From contig JBHGNT010000005.1 of assembly GCA_043228905.1 (NCBI GenBank), forward strand, positions 12,028,001 to 12,092,000: a DNA stretch of 64,000 nt, written 5' to 3'. This document shows, piece by piece, positions 20,776 through 30,743 of this stretch (the first letter of the stretch is position 1; each line of letters begins with the position of its first letter). Under the pieces are notes generated by a model that saw only the letters and a program-made list of their open reading frames with translations, searched no databases and was not told the origin of the DNA. The position numbers and the translations under genes are program-made. This stretch comes from Azolla caroliniana. Its lineage: Eukaryota; Polypodiophyta.

Positions 20776-22089
20776 GAAATTTTTTCCGGATAGTTGGTTG
20801 AAGGATATGACGTACTTTCTGACCACGGGATTGCAACCGCGGCAACTCAGGACAGACGCAAAGAAGCATTGGTTGTCCGTAGTCGTAACTTTTGCCTGGT
20901 TGAAGGGGTCCTTTATCACAAGGGCAGCGATGGAATTTGGCGATGCGTGATATGCCAGGATGAGAAGGAAGCTGTTTTGTGTGAAGCTCACTGCGGAACG
21001 ACAGGGGGACACTATGTGGGCGATGTTACGGCCAGAAAAATATGGCAAGCAAGCTTATGGTGGCCAACTACGCAAAAAGATGCGTATCTATACTGTTGAC
21101 AGTGCGATTTATGTCAACGATTGGGGCAACCCACGGAGGTCGCAAGGATGCCACATCAACCGGTTCTGCACTTGGAGCCATTCCAGAAATGGGGTCTTGA
21201 TTTTGTTGGTCCCTTTACGCCAGCTGCAACACGGACCAGCAATAGATATATTTTGGTGGCCACGGATTACTACACTAAGTGGGTAGAAGCAAAAGAATGA
21301 CGAGACAATACGGCAGCATCCATGGTGAAATTTCTTTACGAATACATTTGGTGCCGTTTTGGCTGCCCCATCAAGCTAATCAGGATTCTGAATTCGGTCA
21401 TCCTGGAGATGACACACCATTACGCCATGGTTCATAAGAAGAGCACACCATATTACCCGCAGGTGAATGGGCTAGCAGAATCCACGAACAAAATCTTACA
21501 TACCATATTGAAAAAGATTGTGAACGAGAATAGAACAAATTGGGATACCAAACTACACAGTGCCTTGGGGGCATATCAGACGAGTTAAAAAACTAGCATA
21601 TAGTCCATGCCTTTCCGGCTAGCATTTCGGTTAGAGGCCGTAATGCCCATCGAATTCCAGGTACCCAGTTTGCGGATTCAAGTACGAGACCGGCTATCAG
21701 AACTCAAGTCCGAGGAAATATGGCTACAACAACTTCTCGAACTAGGTGAGGCGCATATCTGCAGTATGGCCATACTTGAGCAAGAGCAGGTACGACGTAA
21801 AGCATTCGTGGACTGGCATCAGGGCTAACGAGAGAAGGACTTTGTAGTAGGAAAGGCCGTATTAGTTTTTCAAACACCCACGGGTCAAATGCCAGGGAAA
21901 TTACGGTTCCGATGGACGGGGCCGTACTGGATAGTTGGAGCGGAGAACGACACTTTTCAATTAGGAACTCTCGTCGGGGAGTTAATTCGACAGAAAGTGA
22001 ATGGGTTCCAATTAAAACCTTATCTAGGACCTACGCATGCAAACCCGTTTCACGCCGTCACTGACATGGCAGAGGGGCCCATACACTAA
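20776..22089 (+). pseudogene. Tat-F integrase, broken
   Basis: Pieces in several frames cover the integrase: [30 protein letters not shown] in a shifted frame, [13 protein letters not shown], and the E in VNGLAESTNK. The segment holding the second catalytic Asp (SDQGSHF in Tat-B) is deleted at about 21380, leaving IKLIRILNSVI. The TAG after KTSI (21600-21602) is at the same codon as in Tat-B. The C-terminal end is FRWTGPYWIVGAENDTF and QLKPYLGPTHANPFHAV. The 22090-22131 tail is Tat 3' spacer before a copia LTR fragment. Confidence 0.85.
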
Positions 22090-22131
22090 TTAATAGCTAG
22101 GGCCCTCTTCTAATATAATTAATAGATGGGG

Positions 22132-22210
22132 CCCATTTCCGTGTTTCATTCCCATTCTTGTGATTCAAGACTCGGTTGTGGTTGAGCAATATTCCACGCC
22201 ATTCTTATCG
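22132..22210 (+). mobile_element. Truncated 5' LTR of Cop-E
   Basis: cccatttccgtgtttcattc and gactcggttgtggttgagca match the end of the 3' LTR (31192-31269). Confidence 0.85.
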
Positions 22211-22213
22211 ATC

Positions 22214-22225
22214 TGGTATCAGAGT
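22214..22225 (+). other. Primer-binding site of Cop-E
   Basis: TGGTATCAGAGT matches the initiator-methionine tRNA 3' end (TGGTATCAGAGC type), the usual primer of plant copia elements, with one change. Confidence 0.9.
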
Positions 22226-22239
22226 GAACAACACAAGAA

Positions 22240-22551
22240 ATGGAAGAATCGTTCAACGACATGTTCAAGCTCACCGGCTCCAACTACTCAATGTGGAAGT
22301 CGAAGATGAGGGATATGCTAATAGTTAAAGATCTTTGGTTGCCGGTTCAGTTCGGGGACAAGAGACCAGACAAGATTGACGCCACAGTGTTGGACGTGAT
22401 GCACATGAAGACGACGGCATACATCTGGTGTTTCATCGACATGAGCCTGTACAACAACTTCAATGAAGAAAGTAAGGCTCACAAAGTCTGGGAGAAGATC
22501 GGCATCATGTTCCAGAACAAGAATGTCGTTAATCGGGTTTTTGTATTCCGA
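22240..22551 (+). pseudogene. Cop-E gag, 5' part
   Basis: Starts at ATG 22240, 14 bases after the primer-binding site. Reads DMFKLTGSNYSMWKSKMRDM, LIVKDLWLPVQ, then MWKT-like AHKVWEKIGIMFQNKNVVNR to VFVFR, where Gy-D begins. This is the UBN2-type copia gag. The ORF continues into the Gy-D LTR by chance. It rejoins at 27045 in frame. Confidence 0.9.
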
Positions 22552-23444
22552 TATCGGGGTAGTTGTGGTTCATTCGGCGAAGTCACGGGGACTAAGGTTA
22601 AGGGGGAGTTGAAGGAACTTTTATAAGGCTTGCGCACAAATGTTAGGAAGATTAAGGATAAAAAGAATAAGAGTTTAAAGTAATGTGTGTGAGAGAGAGA
22701 CAAGTATAGAAAAAGCATAGAGACAATGTATGATTCAAGAAGCAAGATAGAGACAAAGTATGATTTAAGGAATTAAAGTATATGATATGAACATGATGTA
22801 TATTACGAATACAAGATTTTACCAACTTTACAATGCTTGATAGCAAGATGAACCCTTTCTCTACCAACTCTTGATTCGAACCCTTGACTCCAACTTGGAA
22901 ATGAGAGGTTCTCCACCCAATGAGCTAGTCTTCTTTACTTGATTGTATTATTTTCTCACTCTCTCCTGATTGATCCCTTTTGTTTTCCTTTCCCCTCTTT
23001 TTATAAGTATTGACATGCATATGGTAATGTGTAGGAGCATGGCATGCATGTAATGCATGCATTACATGTGATGCATGATCGCCATTTGGCGCACATGCAT
23101 TGCATGTGATGCATGATAGCCATCATGCTCATTTGAGCTCCCATGTATGAAAATATATATGGGATAAGTATAATTATGGATATAACTTTAAAACAAATGA
23201 CCTAGCTTTGTGCTTGATATACAAGGTTGAGGGTTCAAGTCCCTCAATTTTACTTAATACAATATTTAAGTTTATTCTTATATAGTGAAGCACATTCTTG
23301 ACAACATTTCTAAAAACAAATAGCCTACCCTAGTGGTATATACATTGTGCTTGGTTTATAAGGTTGTGGGTTCAAGTGTTTGAAATATTATTGAATTCAA
23401 TATTTAAATTTATTTTTATGTCGTGAAGCAAATCCTTCACGACA
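22552..23444 (-). mobile_element. Gy-D 3' LTR (left)
   Basis: Starts TATCGGGGTAG (TGTCGGGG in the other copy) and ends CTTCACGACA. Contains three tRNA-like modules: about 22860-22932 on the minus strand, and 23197-23255 and 23322-23384 on the plus strand. Confidence 0.88.
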
Positions 23445-23456
23445 CCCACCCCCTCC
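23445..23456 (-). other. Polypurine tract of Gy-D, made of coding sequence
   Basis: GGAGGGGGTGGG on the minus strand abuts the LTR start TGTCGTGAAG. The same bases encode the Gly run of QGMKIGGGG, which in Gy-C (LKVGGGGF) lies inside the protease-RT linker far from its polypurine tract. Confidence 0.8.
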
Positions 23457-26083
23457 TATTTTCATCCCTTGTATTGTTTCCGGAGTAAACACATGTCCTA
23501 CCTTTCGTGGGTCTCTGATCATTGGCTCTGTGGCTGCTTCTTTGATTGCCTTTTCACTATCCCCTGGAAGTGGAGCAGCAATAGGACGAACCTTCTTCTC
23601 CACTGTCTTGTATTTTGTTAGTACATGTGCTTCATGATCCTTTCGAGCAACTTCTTCAATGACCTCGTACATCTTGATTGAATGGACAGGAACTTGGATT
23701 TCGTTGTCTTCTTCCATTGCTTCCAAATGAGTTATTGTATCTTCAAAACTTAATTCTTCAAACATATCCTGAATTTCTTCATCATCCTCTATTAATCCAG
23801 AACACTTAAAGTACTCGAAAGCATTTTGTATTTTATTATTATTTACTTTTAGTATAAAAGTAGCACCATTAGATGAGATTGTACAAGGAATATCTTTATT
23901 TACATTATTATTTATGGGGTTTTCTTTTATGTTCGGGCTATCACAGCCCCTACCTGTAAAAGCCCTATCTAAAAATCCTGGGAAAACTCTTCATCCATCT
24001 CTTGAATTGGATGTTCCCTCAAGCATTCTTTGTTTCTTTCATGGTTGGGCCTCACGGTTAAGAATTGGACATTCTTTCTTCCATCTTGACTCTTGATTCT
24101 CGCGAAAGCCGAACCATCATCAATAACCTTTGTTTCCATCCTCACTGCAGTGATGTAGGGCTGACCAAGGATGATGGGGTAGGTTGATCGATCCTGCACA
24201 AAGAAATGTTGATTCACCGACACATCACCAATTGTTACCTTCACACTAGGACATGCTCCAAATAGATCCTCCGTAGTCTCTGTGGTAGCTCTTATTTTCC
24301 ACCCATGATTCTTGTCGATCGGCCACCGTCCTCGAGCGTAAAATTCCGATGACATCATGTTAATCTCGGATCCATGATCGATCAAAGCAATACATGGAAT
24401 TTGCTGCTCCCCAATTTTTGCAGGTGCCTCCGTTGTTGCTCGAGCCTAATGGTCCCTTGTATAGTGACTCCTATCCCCTTCATGGACGCCAACATCATTC
24501 TGGTTTTTTACACTTGCAGCATTGATGGTGCCACCATACAAATCTTGGAGTGTTGTTGCACACCCTCCTGTAATTTCCTCCGTCACTTGTCTCTTCCTTC
24601 TAATAATATCTATGATAACTTCATGAAATTCTTTCTTTGCTATACCCAACACTTCTCTTAAAGTAAATTCTACCTTACTATTCAGTATTCTTGTTTCTAG
24701 TACCTTTTTTATATCCGTCGTTGTTTCTATGTCTGAGGCAAGCTTGAAAGATGGGCATGTCTTTCCTTTTACTTTATCAGCTTCCTTTGGTTCAGTAGCA
24801 CCCTTTTCCATCTCCCTTCTCTTTTGTTCTCGTGTCTCATGTCTCTTTGTCGGATCAGTTTCCTTAACTCTTTTCCGCTTCTCTTCGACTAGCACATCTT
24901 GTGCATTCACTTGGGCGAATGCTGATAGCGCGTCTACTGGATCATTCCATCCAGTGAAGTTGCGTATTTCATCTCCCGCTCTTTTTAATTCATCCACTCG
25001 AACCTTCCCTTTTCTTGCATAATCCATCACATCTTGCCAAAAGTCAGATCCACCATATGAGTCTTCTATGCGCAACCCTAAGGTTGCCACGGATTGTATT
25101 GCTTGAGTCGTTTCTCTCTCGGCATCTTCCATTAGCTTTTTCATTCCTCCTCGCCCGAAGTTGAGTTGAAGTGGTTGTCGAGTCTCTGTCGAGTGAATCT
25201 TGCCCTCTTGATAGTAGATTTTATTATGATTAAGAGCATCCCTATGCTCTTGACAATCTTTCTTCTGGTGGTCGATACTATCACACCACATACACCTTCG
25301 GACCATTCCACTTCCCTGCCTTGATGAAGTCGAGCTTTGTCCCGATTCTAGCTTCGTCACTTTGATCGACAAGTCTTTCATACCTTTCACCAATTCGTGT
25401 AAGAGTGATTCTTCTACTTTCTTTTCTCCCGACTCGTTCCTTGTTTCTTCATCATTTCTGTCGGGCAACTCCATAAACCATAACTTTCTTTTGCAGAAAT
25501 GGGCGCACGCCCTTTTCACCTCCTCCCAGTCTTCGGTAAGTCCACTTGGACTATTCTGATCTTCTAAAAGCATTCCCAAGTCCTTCCTATCTTTAATATT
25601 AGTAGCTTGTAGAAACAATATTACTTTATCTGGCACTATTATATTTCTATCTCGAACATTTAGTTGCTCAAATCTTTCCGAAAACTCTTTTAATACTTCC
25701 AAAACACTTAAATGTTTATAAGACTCTACCCAATCCATAAAAGTTCGCCTTGTCATACTTGACATATCGTTGAGGTTGTATTCATTTAGCAATGCTCTTT
25801 CGAAAGTCGCCCATGTCTAATGTTCCCTCTGTAGCTCATGGATCCTTTCTTGTAGCCCAATCGCAGCTATTCGACTAAAGCTATTAATTTTTGCAGCTTC
25901 GTCAACACCATGTTTAAGCATTTCTTCATTATAAATCTTCAGAAATCTTGTTAAATTTATACCTTCGAAGATTCCTACTTGTGCGAGAATATTGTCGACG
26001 ACTTTGTCGATGCTGGCCATCATCCCTTGTTCCCGCATCACTCGTTCCATCATCGTACACATAAGCCTCATTTGCTCCTCCAT
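23445..26083 (-). pseudogene. Gy-D gag-protease, one reading with two stops and one frameshift
   Basis: ATG at 26083. The capsid-like part is FEGINLTRFLKIYNEEMLKH; a TAG at 25817-25819; then TWATFERALLNEYNLNDMSS and VLKEFSERFEQLNVRD. Zinc knuckle CMWCDSIDHQKKDCQEH; block GKIHSTETRQPLQLNFGRGG; VLGIAKKEFHEVIIDIIRRK; a TAG at 24443-24445 where Gy-C has Trp; protease LIDHGSEINMMSSEFYARGR and YPIILGQPYITAVRMET; a frameshift near 23970; then KYKTVEKKVRPIAAPLPGDS and MKIGGGG at the LTR. Unlike Gy-C, no stop separates gag from the protease region. The order and spacing agree with Gy-C. Confidence 0.88.
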
Positions 26084-26101
26084 TTCTCCTCGTCGCCGCC
26101 T

Positions 26102-26119
26102 TCACGTCGGGTTCACCAA
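26102..26119 (-). other. Primer-binding site of Gy-D
   Basis: TGGTGAACCCGACGTGAA on the minus strand, identical to Gy-C, beside the 5' LTR at 26123. Confidence 0.75.
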
Positions 26120-26458
26120 ATGTGTCGGGGTAGTTGTGGTTCGTGCGGCGAAGTCGCGGGGACTAAGGTTAAGGGGAGTTGAAGAAACTTAACTTTTAAT
26201 AAGGCTTGTATGGTGATGTTAGAAAGGTTAAGAGTAGCAAGAAGAAGAGTTACGAGTAATGTGTGAGAGAGAGAGACGAGAATAGATAGAAGATAGAGAC
26301 AATATATGATTCAAGAAACAAGATAGAGACAAAATATGATTTAAGAAGGAAGATTGAGACAAAGTATGAATCAAGAAGCAAGAATATTTGATATAAACAT
26401 GATGAAAAAGACAATATTTTACCAACTTTACAATCTTTGATCACAAACTGAACACATT

Positions 26459-26531
26459 CTCTACCGACCCTTGATTTGAACCCTCGACTTCAACTCTGAG
26501 AGACAAGACACTTCCCCAAATGAGCTAGCTT
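26459..26531 (-). other. tRNA-like module in Gy-D 5' LTR
   Basis: On the minus strand tagctcatttggggaag resembles an A box, and gggttcaaatcaagg lies about 40 bases on, like a B box. The counterpart in the left LTR is at 22860-22932 (gggttcgaatcaag). Confidence 0.55.
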
Positions 26532-26790
26532 CTTTGCTTGATAAATTATCTAATTTCTTGCTTTCTCTTCCTTGATTCCTTACCCTATTTTCCCCTTGCC
26601 CCTCTTTATATAAGTGTTGCCATGCATATGGTAATGTATGGGAGCATGGCATGCATGCAATGCATGAGTTACATGTAATGCATGATCGCCATTTGGCGCA
26701 CATGCATTGCATGTGATGAATGATGGCTATGTACGAAAATAGATATGGGATAAGTATAATGATGAAAATGCATTCTAAAATAACTAACCT

Positions 26791-26852
26791 AGCTTAGTGG
26801 TGTATGCTTGGTGCTTGGTATACAAGGTTGAGGGTTCAAGTCCCTCAATTTT
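26791..26852 (+). other. tRNA-like module in Gy-D 5' LTR
   Basis: tagcttagtggtgtatgc (A-box-like), then gagggttcaagtccctc, a B box inside a perfect 5-bp stem like a T arm. The left-LTR counterpart (23197-23255) keeps the same T-arm-like hairpin. Confidence 0.6.
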
Positions 26853-26921
26853 ACTTAATACAATATATACCTTCATTCTTATATCATGAAGCACATTTAT
26901 TACACATTTTTACAAATAGAT

Positions 26922-26986
26922 AGCCTAGCCTAGTGGTATGTACATTGTACATCGTTTATAAGGATGTGGGTTCAAGTCTCTCAAAT
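26922..26986 (+). other. tRNA-like module in Gy-D 5' LTR
   Basis: tagcctagtggtatgtac, then gtgggttcaagtctctc. The counterpart in the left LTR is at 23322-23384 (tagtggtatatacattg, gtgggttcaagt). Confidence 0.55.
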
Positions 26987-27044
26987 ATTATTAAATACAA
27001 CATTTAAGCTCATTTTTATATCGTGAAGCACATTCTTCACGACA

Positions 27045-27594
27045 CCGGAAGCTAGTGAGGCTCCAGTACCAGGATGGCTCCAGTATGGCGGAGCACATGA
27101 ATACCTTCCAAGGGCTAATACACCAAGCAACCTCATTGGAAGTACCTCTCGCCGATGAGGTACTCATATTACTCTTGCTTGGTTCCCTCTTGGATAGCTG
27201 GGAGACACTAGTTGTCACGTTGGGCAACACCGGGCCAGAAGGAAAGCAGTTGTCCCTAGCAAGGGTAAAATCAAGCTTGCTAGATGAAGAAGCTTGCCGG
27301 AAGGACCGGGAGTCCGGAACCGATCCGAAGGCCTTGGTCACGGAAGATGACCAAAACCGGGGAGGAGGCCGGTATCGGAGTCCCCAAAACCAGGACAAAT
27401 CGCGGACAAGGTCGAAGTCAAGGGGAGGCCTACTTGCTTCTACTGTGGGAAGCCGAGGAACTTCCAAAAGAACTATTGGCATTTCTGAAAAGAGAAAGAA
27501 ACCAACACTACCGATTCGAAGAAGAGTTCGGACCGGGGAGGCCCGGATTGGAAAGGAACGTCGGCAATTGCGACAAGTGAAGAGGAACTAATGC
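27045..27594 (+). pseudogene. Cop-E gag, 3' part
   Basis: Resumes in frame: RKLVRLQYQDGSSMAEHMN, FQGLIHQATSLEVPLADEVL, LLGSLLDSWETLVVTLGNTG. The zinc knuckle in a neighbouring frame at about 27434-27475 is degraded (CFYCGKPRNFQKNY: His and last Cys replaced), and the frame changes near 27400. Confidence 0.88.
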
Positions 27595-27944
27595 TCATTA
27601 CCGAGGAGAATGAGTTAAACCTTGTCGGGGATGAGACAACGTGGGTTGGCGAATCCAGAGCGTCATTCCACCTGACACCGGATCGGAAATGCTTCTCATC
27701 CTACATAGCTGGTGATCATGGCTATGTAGGTATAGGGAATGAAGGCACATGCCAAATTATCGGCATAGGAGATGTGTTGTTGACGACATCAACCAGATGC
27801 AAGTTGCTGATGAAGGATGTCCGACGCGTTCCAGAGGTTCGACTGAACCTAATATTAGCCGGTTGGTTAGATGATGAAGGCTACACAGGTATCATCCGGA
27901 ATGGAGTCATGAAGTTCAGCAAAGGGAGCCTAATAGTGGCTTGA
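27595..27944 (+). pseudogene. Cop-E protease, active site lost
   Basis: The copia aspartic protease normally reads W(V)xDSGASxHxxP. Here it is TTWVGESRASFHLTP (about 27636-27680): the catalytic Asp is Glu and the Gly is Arg. Downstream GYVGIGNEGTCQIIGIGDVL and KLLMKDVRRVPEVRLNLI are typical of the family. The ORF ends at a TGA (27942-27944). Confidence 0.85.
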
Positions 27945-29123
27945 GCCTAGAAGGTCAACACATTGTACTTGATAAATGCACGGATACGCAGGGAAGAGGT
28001 GAACGTAGCATCCGACATTGTCGGTGAGCTGTGGCATAAAAGACTATGTCACATGAGTGAGCCGAAGACAATCTCATTCTGGTGAAGGACGTGCAACTTG
28101 AGAAGTGCACTTATTGTCTTGTCGGCAAGAAAAACCAAACCTCCTTCTGGTCAAGACCACCGATGAGACAGAATGCACCACTGGAGTGGGTGCATACCGA
28201 TGTGTGTCAAGTGGACACGAAATCACATGCCGGATTGCAATACTTTGTGACGCTCATAGATGATCACAGCCGGAAGCTGTGGGTCTCACCGTTGAAGACG
28301 AAGGATCAGGTGCTATCCGTCTTCAAGGAGCTCCATGAGAGAGTGGAAAGAGAAATAAACCAGAAGCTAAAGGCAATTTGAGTGGACAATGGAGGAGAAT
28401 ACTTGGGGCAGTTCGAGGAGTACTGTCGGTTGAAAGGAATCCGGCTCGAATTCACCGTGCCGAAAACGCCGGAATTGAACGGCCTGGCTGAACGGATGAA
28501 CTAGATCATGATGGAGAGATTCTGGAGCATGTTGGCACAAGACGTTTTGGGCTGAGGCGCTGACGACGGTGACCTATGTGATAAACAGATCACCCTTAGC
28601 ACCCTTGGAAGGAGACTCACCTCAGAAAGTATGGACCGGTAAAGATGTATCTTACCGGCATCTGAAGGTGTTCGGGTGTCTCGCATATGTGCATGTTGCG
28701 AAGGATAAGAGAGCAAAACTGGATCTGAAGTCCTGGCCATGTATATTCCTTGGATACGACGATGATGAGTTTGGTTACCGGGTGTGGGATTTGGTTGACA
28801 AGAAGGTGTTCTGGAGTCGGGACATAGTCTTCATGGACAACAAGACCATTGCAGAATGGGAGTCGGAGAAGAAGGTGATGAACTCCGGACCATCAAATGA
28901 AAACCGGCTGGAGGGCACAAGGACTTACCCGGTTGAAAACTGGATGACAGTCGACGAACTGGCCGGATACGGACAAGAAACCGAACCGATCGACAAAGAA
29001 AAAGAAGAAGAAGAAGAAGACACCGGAACCAGACAAGATCCCGATTCGGATTCGGATTCGGAACGAACGAAGGAACCGGTTGTAAGAAACCACAGACGAA
29101 GATATCCTTTCCGAGAGAGATGA
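27945..29123 (+). pseudogene. Cop-E integrase, broken
   Basis: GAG-pre-integrase zinc region: ELWHKRLCHMSE, then a frame change, KCTYCLVGKKNQTSFW. Catalytic residues: D in EWVHTDVCQV, D in [11 protein letters not shown] (after a stop at 28379-28381), E in [10 protein letters not shown] (stop at 28501). The C-terminal part has MTYVINRSPLAPLEGDSPQK, HLKVFGCLAYVHVAKDKRAK, DEFGYRVWDLVDKKVFWSRD and an acidic tract of Glu and Asp codons at about 29000-29065. Confidence 0.87.
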
Positions 29124-30015
29124 GCCCCCTGGAGATTTCCGGATGCAGAGCATGTGTTGCTAACCGATGAGGGGGAGCCAAAAAGCTTTGAAGAAGCAAA
29201 GAGGGACACCCACAGCCGCAAGTGGTTGAGTGCCATGCAAGACGAGATGGATTCCCTGCATGAGAACCACACGTATGAATTGACGGATTTGCCGAAGGGA
29301 AAGAGGTCACGCCGGAACAAGTGGGTGTACAAGATAAAACGAGGAGATGCAGGAAACTCACCAAGATACAAAGCCCAGATCGTGGTGAAGGGGTTCCAGC
29401 AGAAGAAAGGAGTGGACTTCGATGAGATCTTTGCCCCGGTAGTGAAGATGACATCCATCCAGACGGTATTGGGCATAGCGGCAAGCATGGACCTTGAGGT
29501 AGAGCAACTGGACGTCAAGACGGCGTTCCTACATTGCGACCTCGAAGAAGAGATCTACATGCATCAACCGGAAGGATTTGAGAAGAAAGGGAAGGAGCAC
29601 CTGGTGTGCCGGCTAAAGAAGAGCTTGTACGGACTGAAGCAAGCTCCCCCGGCAATGGTACCGGAAGTTCGACTCCTTCATGACCGACCAAGGGTACCAC
29701 AAGACGCAGGCCGATCACTGTGTTGTTTGTGAAGAAATTTGATGGAGGAGATTTCCTGATACTCCTCCTGTATGTGGATGATATGTTGATCGTCAGACGA
29801 GACCAAGGCAAGATTCAGATGCTGAAGAAGGCTCTGAACCAAACCTTCTCAATGAAAGCCTTGGGTCCGGCAAGACAGATATTAGGAATGCACATCATCC
29901 TGGACCAGACAAAGAAGCTGTTGTGGTTGTCACAGGAGTACATGACAAAGGTGCTCCAACGGTTCAATATGTCAGAGGTGAAACCAGTCGGATCGAAACT
30001 TCCGGCAAATTGAAA
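29124..30015 (+). pseudogene. Cop-E reverse transcriptase, frameshifted
   Basis: WLSAMQDEMDSLHENHTYEL, RNKWVYKIKRGDAGN, YKAQIVVKGFQQKKGVDFDE, MDLEVEQLDVKTAFLHCDLE, VCRLKKSLYGLKQAPPA. A frame change follows at about 29650-29720 and then the catalytic LILLLYVDDMLIVRRDQGKI and LGPARQILGMHI. It ends at a TGA (30011-30013). Confidence 0.9.
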
Positions 30016-30700
30016 GTTGTTTGGAAAGCAAAGCTCGAAGAAAAAGACAGAGAAGACAAATATGATGAAGATACCATATGCCTCTGTTGTCGGGAGCTTG
30101 ATGTATGCGATGGTGTGCACCCGACCGGACATCGGTTGCGTTGTAGGAGTAGTCAGCCGGTTCATGAACAATCCCAGAAGAGAGCACTAGAACGCGGTCA
30201 AGTGGATACTCCGGTATTTGAAAGGCACCTCGAGTATATGCCTCTGGTTCAGCTCCGGTAAACCCCAACTTGACGGATTCACGGCTCGGATATGTCGGGC
30301 TGATGCAGATACCGACCGATTTACATCCGGATATGTCATGACTTATGCAGGGGGAGTTGTATCATGGCAATCAAGGCTGCAGAAGACGGTTGCACTGTCA
30401 ACCACGGAGGCGGAGTACATGGTAGCTGTAGAAGCCGGGAAGGAGATAATCTGGATGAAGGGCTTCATCAGAGAGCTAGGGATCCAATAGGAGGAATACC
30501 GGCTCTACTGCGACAGTCAAAGTGTCATCCACCTTGCAAAGAACACGACCAACCATTCCCGGACGAAACATATCCAGCGAAGGTACCACTAGATCCAGGA
30601 GAGAGTAGAAGATCAAGAGTTTGTGCTGACGAAGATCCACACGGAGGATAACGGGTCAGACATACTGACAGCCGACAAGCTAGACACATGCTAAAAGCGG
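30016..30700 (+). pseudogene. Cop-E RNase H, broken
   Basis: In mixed frames: YAMVCTRPDIG near 30100, GYVMTYAGGVVSWQSRLQKT, LSTTEAEYMVAVEAGKEIIW, and the catalytic YCDSQSVIHLAKN near 30510-30545, followed by SRTKHIQRRYH. Ends at about 30692. Confidence 0.82.
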
Positions 30701-30729
30701 ATCGGGCTGGTGAGGCATCCCATGCTGGA

Positions 30730-30743
30730 GTGAAGGGGGAGAT
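30730..30743 (+). other. Polypurine tract of Cop-E
   Basis: gtgaagggggagat directly before the LTR start TGTTGGG. Confidence 0.85.

Larger units (their letters stand above)
22552..27044 (-). mobile_element. Gy-D: non-autonomous gypsy element with gag and protease only
   Basis: Two LTRs (22552-23444, 26123-27044) flank about 2.7 kb. Internally, on the minus strand, are the primer-binding site shared with Gy-C, gag, protease and the linker up to the Gly-run, then the 3' LTR. RT, RNase H and integrase are absent, so movement would need enzymes from a Gy-C-like relative. It sits in Cop-E gag with a 4-bp duplication CCGA/CCGG (22548-22551, 27045-27048). LTR divergence and internal stops show it is older than Gy-C. 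Gag and protease are clear homologues of Gy-C. Confidence 0.9.
26123..27044 (-). mobile_element. Gy-D 5' LTR (right)
   Basis: Starts TGTCGGGGTAG, ends CTTCACGACA. Alignable with the left LTR over its length but with many substitutions and small gaps. Contains the same three tRNA-like modules. Confidence 0.88.
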
